Notes under the pieces: model-generated
What the model saw: only the letters and a program-made list of their open reading frames with translations
Database searches by the model: none
What the model was told of the DNA's origin: nothing
Position numbers and translations under genes: made by a program
Shown here: piece by piece, positions 56,166 to 64,000 of the stretch
Position numbering within the stretch: the stretch's first letter is position 1
How the letters are laid out: each line of letters starts with the position of its first letter
Assembly: GCA_963513935.1 (NCBI GenBank)
Contig: OY740769.1
Span: forward strand, 33,321,120 to 33,385,119
Reading direction: 5' to 3'
Length of the DNA: 64,000 bases
Source: Aphrophora alni
Lineage: Eukaryota; Arthropoda; Insecta; Hemiptera; Aphrophoridae

Positions 56166-58227
56166 TTAGAATACATAAAATTATCTAATTATTAGTGATT
56201 TTAAGGTATCATTAGTTCAGGGATAGAACAGTGGAACAATGTAGCAGTATTAGTACAGTGTTGGGAAAATAGCTGACAAGCACTAGGTCTTATTTATGGT
56301 AAGGAGTACTTATAAGATATGGTAATTTATCTTATTTTAAAATGTAGACGTACGTATTCAATGATACATTTTGAATAAATTCTACACTATAATTTGTGGA
56401 AAACAGAAAGTCGTTACGACAATTAACTGTTTTAAATTACTTCAGGTTAAAGTAATGTTTTCCCTCTTGTGTATCTTGCGTTTATACAAATGAAAGCTTG
56501 GATGATTATGAACGAATTTCCGCCTATCAGTGAATTTTTAGATTTTGAAAGGAAAGTAATAAGATTTCAGACAGCTGAATGGTGATTTTTCGTAGTAGTA
56601 TTGCGCACTCTTAAATTTAACAAGTAAGGATACTCTGAAAACATCTTCATAGTTTTGGTTTTGTTTTAAATTTTTTCCATAACTAAAAATTTCATAATAC
56701 ACGGCATGAGACCAAAACAAAATTTTTCTTGTTTCTCAATTGTAGGTGAGGTTCCAATATAATGATTCAAATAAAATCATCTCCCTCGAGAAAGGAGACC
56801 TATTTAAAAAATAAAAACACTGTCTAAGAATATTGAATTAAAATTAGACCTTTGATTATGTATCTATCAAATTTTGGTAAATTGGAAAGGTACGTGAATA
56901 GATATGTGAAAACAAGTCAAAAACTAGTGACTTCTAAAGCACTAATTCCCACATACAAGAGATAAATGAGATTGGTGTTCATGTTCACCACAACTCTCGT
57001 TGAAATCCACAATATACAGGCGTTGTGGTTAAAAACTACTGGCTAAATTAAATTTAACAAATTATCGTAGCAACCAAAGTTATGAAATATCACATATTTT
57101 CAAATTAGTTATTCACATCCCTTAGATTTTTATGCAGCTGATTCTATTTACTTGGTACTTGATTCCATGTATTTTTACACCGTTAAAACGTTTGTATGTC
57201 AAGGAAATATACATCATCTTGAAGGTCATGTGACTCAACATCTGCTCTAGAGATTTCGATCTAATTGTAACCAACTGCATTTTGTATTATTTTTTGATTT
57301 GGCATATTAATTTAAACCATAAGATAGAATCTGCTATATTAGTTCTAAACAACGTTTGCTGTTCATTTTCACCTTTATTTCATAATTCCTGTACCGGGAT
57401 ATTTGGGGAAATGGGAACGTATTTTGTTTGCTGGTATTATGGTTTATAAAAATATAGAAGAATTAATCCACGGTTTAGTTATTTTTTTATTGGTTTCTTC
57501 AACAGTAATTCTAAAACAACTCTCAACGTTGTTGGGAAAATGAAACTCGCTAAATTATTGCCCGTATGCACCGAAACGTCCTCTAATTTGATTATTACCA
57601 ATTCAACAGTGGTCCTCACTCTCAAATAAAATATAACGCCTAAAATAATGTGAGAACTGAACGCTTTCTACAAGTTATATGGCGGTACTGTACCAAATCA
57701 ATTTCAAATCCTATTTATTCAAATGATGCCAACTTTCTAACTCGAACTATCCCTCAGTGAATCTCATCATATTATATACATAGCTATAGTTATGTTTTAA
57801 GGAAGTCATAAGTAAATCTTATTATTATTGTTGATTACCTCACAATAGAGTTTGGAATGTGATGAGCCAAGCTGAAAACTTTCCCCGAGAATATCTCCAC
57901 GCTTTCTGCTCCTCCGTCTTTTGAAGAATTCTCGAAAGTTTTACTCCGGTGTAGTCATTACGAAGGATCCGTCAATTGATTATAATATTGCACGACGGGA
58001 AAGTGAACTGTTTAAACGTTTGTCAATTAATTGGTGTTATGAACTGAGTCTGATGTAAGAATCGATCAGGTTCAATGCGATCACAATAAGGTGCAACTGT
58101 TTTACTGTACTAACTTTCTCATGTTCATTATCGGTGTCGTTCGTAACAAGTGTTCCGATATCAAATCAATGCGAAATGTCGGATATATGCTAACAGGGAC
58201 AGATTGATAAATAGTATACATTAATAT
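56166..58227. other. No gene seen
   Basis: AT-rich DNA. The minus frame 56538-56720 (60 aa) has no motif. No repeat ends identified in about 2 kb. Confidence 0.45.
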
Positions 58228-58256
58228 CTGAAGATGGAATATAGTCGAAACGCGTT
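58228..58256 (+). ncRNA. Hammerhead-core-like hairpin 7
   Basis: CTGAAGA (fits CUGANGA), T, GGAATATAGTC, then GAAAC, GC, GTT, followed closely by AATAAATAAA-like sequence. The 3' core is identical to the copy at 22623. Stem II is weak (two to three pairs), so this copy is probably inactive. Confidence 0.35.
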
Positions 58257-59879
58257 AAAAATAAATAAACTTAACCAGTAAAAATGAAATCCACTTGAAA
58301 TGAGCAATACTTGTGAAAACTTTAATCACCAAATGAAAGAAAACACAATTGTTTACAATAAGCCATTTATTTGTTCAAGATGATGTCTTAATGACCTACT
58401 CAAAATCGTCAATTGTTACAAAAAAATTAACTATAATTTGTGTAAAGAAGGTTGTTTTTTATTTGGTGAAAGAATTGTCATTTAGGTATAATTGTTTGAA
58501 AACATTTAAAAGGAATTATTATTGGGTAAATACTCGTAATATTGTTAAAAAAACTCTTATTTAATCCAAAATAATATTATAACGAATTCTTAAAAAAAAG
58601 TTTTATCAATAATATTGTAAAATAAAGGGTGCAAAATCATTCATACGTACCCATATTTTCAATCAAAAATAATAGTTTGTTCCCTTCTCCCTACAAATGT
58701 CTTTTTACTACTTACACGCGAGAAAAAAAAGTAAAGAGTTTTCCCCGTGTATATCTTATAAGAGATAAGTTGGTATAGAAATATATTGTATTAAAAAAAA
58801 TTATATATTGATACATATTTTATATTTATATCTAGAGTCTAAACTTCCTTCGTTTATGTCATAAGATTATATCTTATTTCATTGAAATGAGAAAAGAGTT
58901 TCAATAGACTGCGATCAAGATCTGTTTGATTTATTCCTGAACTGTAATATTTATATTTTACTTGCGTCTTTGCAGACGGGTTTATCATTCATCTTCAAAT
59001 TTTACTTAACTTTTAACACATGTTGAGTTAGTTTTGAGAAATTATGTATATAGTTCTATGGTCGAATTTGTTTTTTTTTCTTTTCCCGATAAATCAGGAT
59101 TCTGCATTCTCTGAGAGATGGTGACAATACGTTTTGTTTAAGTTGTTAGATGTTAGCAAAGTTTAATCGAAATATTTAGATCACATCTTGAGAAATTCAC
59201 TATTTTTTTTATCATAAACATGAATAAAACACAAAAAAAAACTTGAAAAATATGGTCAAAATATGCCCAAATACCTAATTTGAACAAAAGTGGGCTCCAC
59301 TTGTTGGGCTGCACCACTCCGAACAGTCAAAAACCATTCAAAACCTCATTTTTTGGCTCAGGAAACCTCAAACGAATATAATCTGGAAACTTATGTTCGA
59401 TTTTTAAGCGATCAAATAACTTTGTTTATAGTTTGCACGCCTAAATGTAAGGTTGATTATGTAAAAAACTATCATTTAACCTAAAGACAAAAGAGAAAAC
59501 TTACACAAATAAAAACTATTTGTTGGTAGTTGAATATGACATGCACAGGTATTTCCGTACTCCCACTACATGAGAATGTGGAAATCGGTATTATTAGAAC
59601 TGTTGAACTTTATAACTCGAGAAGAATTATATTTTTATCGATACTCGGTTATTCTTTAATTTACAGTAAAACCCACTATTTTCAAAGTGCCACAAAATTT
59701 GTCTCTTGTTTTCAAGTTATTTGACAAAAATTGATTATAAAATGTATACATAATGTTGACGTAATCTTCATTAAATTATATAGAAATTTTTTTTTACATG
59801 AACGAAAACGGTTGCAAAACTAATTGGTAAGAATTATAGAAACTGTAAAAACATTAAAATGTTTATTACAATATCGTTT
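58257..59879. other. No gene seen
   Basis: AT-rich. Frames 58349-58564, 59290-59484 and 59530-59724 (61-71 aa) lack recognisable motifs. The last two lie upstream of a dead mariner and could be part of it, but I cannot show that. Confidence 0.4.
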
Positions 59880-60550
59880 TCAGAATTTAAAAAATATGCC
59901 TCTCCTACTCAATGCAGAACACAAAAAATGTTTTCAATCGGCTCTCCAGTTCTTGTTTTGTTATAACAGGGAAGACAATTAATTTTTTGACAGAATTGTG
60001 ACGGGAGATGAAATCTGGCCCCATAATTTCACTCCTGAAACAAAACGAAGTTCACGTGACTGTAAACATGCTCAATCTCCACTTTCAAAAATGTTTTTAC
60101 AGGTTTAACCAGCAAAATTGTTGAGCTTTTTTTCGACAATCAAGGTGTATACATACTGAGTTCATGCCAGGAAGGCAACAATTAATACAGCAGCTTATAG
60201 TGAAATCTTGAACAGACTAAGAAAGGCAATTAAAGACTGTCACTGAGGGAAACTGTCACAATGTGTTGTGCTTCTCTAAGACAATGGAACTCCATTCTCC
60301 TCATGTTACAAAAAGGCCTCATAAAGCAGAAGATTACATGGGAAGAGTACCAATATCCTTCGTGTAGTCCAGACTTTGCGTCATGTGATTTCTATTTGTT
60401 CGGTACAACGAAAGAGGTCTTGCTAAACAGCGATTACGAAATAATGAAGAAGTCAAAAATGTAGTCAGAGAATGGTCGTCAGAAGTTCGATGCAATGTTT
60501 TTAATGATGGAGTCGAAAGTGCTAGTGCTATTTATTTTTTGACTGTCCCT
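59880..60550 (+). pseudogene. Degenerate mariner transposase (Tc1/mariner, DD34D type)
   Basis: In one frame DRIVTGDEIW appears (first catalytic Asp codon near 60007), then a PETKRSS block. Further on, in the same frame, KLSQCVVLL is followed by a stop where His is expected, then DNGTP (second Asp, codon 60280). After a frame change come YPSCSPDFASCDFYLFG (third Asp, codon 60387) and KEVLLNSD. Second and third Asp codons are 107 nt apart, fitting DD34D with one small indel. Several in-frame stops and at least two frame changes make this a dead copy. The N-terminal DNA-binding part is not recognisable, and I could not find its inverted terminal repeats. Confidence 0.85.
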
Positions 60551-63500
60551 CGTATGATTGGTCTTATGGCCAAGTTATTTAGAAAATACATTGTTTAAAA
60601 TCGAACGAATTGTTATAATAATAATAATCATCATCATCATCATCTGCCATGTCGATAATAGATCAAGTAGTCATATCAACTGGGTGATTGTGGGTATGAA
60701 TTTCGAAAAACCTTCTCTTATGGAAATAAAAGTAAACAAAAAGTTAAATTACACGAAATTTACATTGGTTACAAAAACACAGCAATGAAGGTTGAGGTTG
60801 TTTTCACCACTTTTTGGCCCAAAAACCAGCCGTAAAAGTAGTTTTTTGAAATTAATTAGTTTTGAGGAAAAATCCAGGTTTAGAAAGATAACGAAACAAT
60901 ACACGCCGACTAACCTCGAAGTAGATTTTATTCTTTTGGATAAAAATGATCTTCAAGAGAACTATTTTTGAAAATATTTTGGTTTTAGCAATTCCAGTGA
61001 ATAAAAAAGTGAAATTACATCTAAGTTTAAGTAGGTTACAAAAACATTAACGCTGAAAAAAGCCAAGGAAGCTTTCACCTTTGAGAGTCAAAGACCACCT
61101 TTAAGGGCATTATTTTGAAAATACTTGCTCTTGAGTAAACGTAAATATTTACAGATTAACGTAAATTCAGGTTCCACAATAGTTAAACGCAGTCAAAGGT
61201 TGATTTACCCTTCATTTTGTTTTTGTTTACATCAAAAAGAGTTTTTTTTGTCAAAAAGAAGAGTAATGGGTGAAACTATTTTGACCCTCGTTATCATTGC
61301 TTTTTTCGTAATCTGGGTTAATTTTTATGTAGTTAGACTTTTTATTTGATTGTGAATTTTCTCAAAATCGAGGATATTTAATATTAAAGCTTAAGAACGG
61401 GTTTTGGTCCAAAAGGGGTGGAAGCTATCTCAGCATTGCGTTGTGCATATTTAAGGTGAAATTCTGAGTCAGGTGATATGTATAGCATTTTTGTTCCATT
61501 CAGTGATGTGACAATTTTGTCTTGTTAATAGGCGTAATAGCTAATAGTGAGATTTTAGGTTGCACGTCATGTCTTAGGCATAAACTGCAGTATTTTATTT
61601 TTTCACAATTTCTCCAGTGCTCCTTACAGTTCTGTCTCATTTCGTCCAATACAAATACCATCTTTAATTTCTTAATGAATTTTCTCATTCTTGTTTGATT
61701 TTAGATAGTGTAACTAGAGGTATATATTTAAACCTCATTACTGATTCTAGTGCAGTATTTCTATAGGTATGAATTACTTCACATCCATAGTTTGGGCTAG
61801 AGTTTCATAAATCCTAACTATAGAGTATTTAAACTGATTTTATTTGCCAAAATTTGTTGGAATATATGAGAGTGAGAAAAGCTAAACTAATTAAATACTA
61901 GCGTAACTGACTTGTAATTAAATCTTTAGGTTAAAACTTTAGATTTCACACCCGAAATTTCCTAACATAACCTTTAGTTACCTTATTATCTGTAGATCGT
62001 CTTCAAAAACAGCCAGCAATAATTAGTCATCCGCGTGTATAAAATCCAGTTTTTGAAGGCGTACCATGATTTAATTGTTATAATAATTAAAACTTCAATT
62101 TTCTACAAGGAACGAGTACTAAATCTCGAACTGATCATCAATATTTGTTGAATTTGATTTGTGTGTGTTCAGGTTATATCCACTTGGTTGAACAAAACAA
62201 GGGTGTTTACAAGAAACTGCTTGTATAGGAAGATGTTTCGTTATCTATGCTTTAGTCACAGATTCTCAACTAAAACATCTGTGACACTGCCACAGAGGGT
62301 AACATTGTGTTTAGTACAAAGAGTATACCAGGTGTTACCTGTTGGACTTAGCACGTGCCCATATCGCACAGCTGCTCCTAGCTGAGAGGTTTAACTTTGA
62401 ATTGCATCGATAAATCTTTACCCTCCATTTTGATTCACCAGAGTTGTGACTTTTTATCCTTTATTTCATCGATTTGTGATTGAGTAATTTTTGAGTAGTA
62501 GTTATCATAAGTAAACTTACTTATTTGAGAATATTTGTGTTTGTATATAAAGGAGAATATCACAAATGTTAGACATGCATTTATTCGTGACCTTAATAAC
62601 GCTGACGCGAAAACAAGAGATCAGTGTTGCAGTATTGCAGTAGTCCAATAGTTGGGTTGGAGTTTCAAGCAGAAAGAGAAATAATTTGGGAGAAAATACA
62701 GTGTATGAAAAGAAGTCAAAAGTTTTATGTAATGATGCTTCGATTTCTGACTATCCGTCTGTATTATCTACAACAACCATGACAATTCAGAATTCATGTG
62801 AGATTTAAACTTCAAATGTTGGTTGCAAGCTGTATTTTATCATGTTTTACGTCTTTAAAAGTTGTTAGTAAGTTTTTGACTAGAAAACCACTAATCCGAT
62901 TTTTTTGTTTTCTGTCGGAATGGTTTTTTTCTTACGTAGGCCTATGTACGAATTCTGTAATATGAAACTAGGATTTTCAACATGTTTTAGTTATTTAAAA
63001 AAAAAAAAAAAAGTTAAACATATGTTGGGATTTAAAAAAAATTTCAACAACATAGATTTTGTCAGTGATGAAGCAAGTATATGAACTTGATATTTTTTTT
63101 AATTGGCGCAGTAGTTACCGAGTTATACCATTTTAATCTAAGTGCACCTTGTTTAATTCGATGTGAATTAATTGTAACATCAATATTTATAGTCATAAAA
63201 ACATGACTTTTTATCACATTACAACTTATTACATCAGCAATAATTTCGGATTACAGATTAGAACAGTGACCATTTTAAAGATGTTAAACTGAGTGTAATA
63301 ATGTTCTATGGACTAATAATAATAATAAATGATAATATATATCCTTATAAAAAATTCTAAGTTTATATCTTAAATGATTCCCGAGTTATAATAGATTTTT
63401 TGAAAGACAAAGCATTCCTAGCTAAGTTTATATCACACTTTTACTTCTTTTAGATAAGGGTTTGCCCCTTTATCTCTTCAAAAAAATCTTTTTTCTCTAT

Positions 63501-63699
63501 TTATGAACTACTAATAAATCCTCAGTTTTTTTCTGAATTTGACCTGCATAAGGTCTGAAACATTTTTTTATTTATTTTTTATTTTGTGTCCTTATAAAGT
63601 TATAAACATATTGATATATAAAACAAAATACAAATTCAAGTTAACAAACAAACAAAAACAAAAAAAATATGTTAGTAAAATAAATTAAGCACCCCAGAG
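60551..63699. other. No gene seen
   Basis: About 3 kb of AT-rich DNA with short ATA and ATC repeats (60615-60645), a 14-nt A run near 63000 and several frames of 62-76 codons (60558-60788, 61125-61349, 61500-61688, 62161-62385) without recognisable motifs. Confidence 0.4.
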
Positions 63700-64000
63700 G
63701 CAACTCTGTTTGTTTAAAACAATTAATTATTACACTGGTTTTCTGTCTTCGTAATTGCGTATATCACAACAATCTTGACGTTGGCTAGTCCCTAAAATTT
63801 CTTTAATAAATAAAACAAATATTTCCCAAATTTTCTCACTCGTACTTATAGGCTACAGATAAATGTAGAATCAAATGACATGTAAGATATTTCAATAATT
63901 ATAGGACGGAACGCTAAGTCGTTCCTAAATCGTTTTCCATTTTCTAGGATAATGTCCTTGCATAATATACTGAAACGATTTGACTATTGGGGAGGACGAA
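63700..64000 (-). repeat. Dispersed repeat family C, copy 6 (partial, runs off the window)
   Basis: Plus-strand blocks TTAAAACAATTAATTATTAC, ACTGGTTTTCTGTCTTCG, TTGCGTATATCACAACAATC and TTGACGTTGGCTAG align with 43097-43165 of the reversed copy, so it has the same orientation as that one. The rest of the window is AT-rich. Confidence 0.5.

Overview
The window looks like an AT-rich, gene-poor, repeat-dense stretch of an animal nuclear genome, most likely an insect. A hemipteran is my weak guess, from the style of the retrotransposons. I found no convincing host gene, rRNA gene or intact tRNA gene. The only long open frames belong to transposable elements, and almost all other short open frames are chance or repeat-derived. 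The sequence contains one assembly gap of exactly 200 N (10061-10260).

Layout. 1-8.3 kb: diffuse AT-rich DNA with a foldback repeat (about 600-1200), a long (GA)n tract, old dispersed repeats (families C and D, names used only here), a tRNA-like Pol III-box relic (6328-6400) and an inverted repeat (6600-7065). 8.3-11.65 kb: a 98-bp satellite array with a 7-unit higher-order repeat. It grew inside one copy of a dispersed element (family A) that also occurs as unamplified copies at about 15.5, 47.6 and 49.8 kb. 12-26 kb: old repeats, foldback MITE-like elements (the best at 23709-24233), a near-perfect palindrome at 22.42-22.70 kb, and several hammerhead-core-like hairpins. 26.05-28.1 kb: a GTAAGTAA-rich tandem array and a purine-rich degenerate minisatellite.

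28.2-35.35 kb is the most informative part. An apparently full-length Jockey-type non-LTR retrotransposon lies on the minus strand (28215-33147). It has a 12-bp target-site duplication, a poly(A) tail, an intact endonuclease/reverse-transcriptase ORF2, and an ORF1 (gag-like, zinc knuckles) broken only by a -1 frame change at a run of seven A. It is followed by a 5'-inverted (twin-priming-like) relative at 34.05-34.99 kb and a severely 5'-truncated relative at 35.0-35.3 kb with an 18-bp target-site duplication.

36-46 kb: tandem duplications, a large inverted repeat (41.14-42.06 kb) abutting a 23-bp minisatellite with a 230-bp higher-order period, and a TIR element nested in a family D copy. 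46-64 kb: another LINE fragment, more family A and C copies, a TA-flanked MITE (53855-54640), a dead mariner transposase (about 59.88-60.55 kb), and long stretches where I see nothing.

The coding modules do not act together as a pathway. They are the replication machinery of selfish elements (LINE ORF1 plus ORF2, mariner transposase) and the non-autonomous repeats around them. All similarity statements come from reading and hand alignment. No database search was possible.
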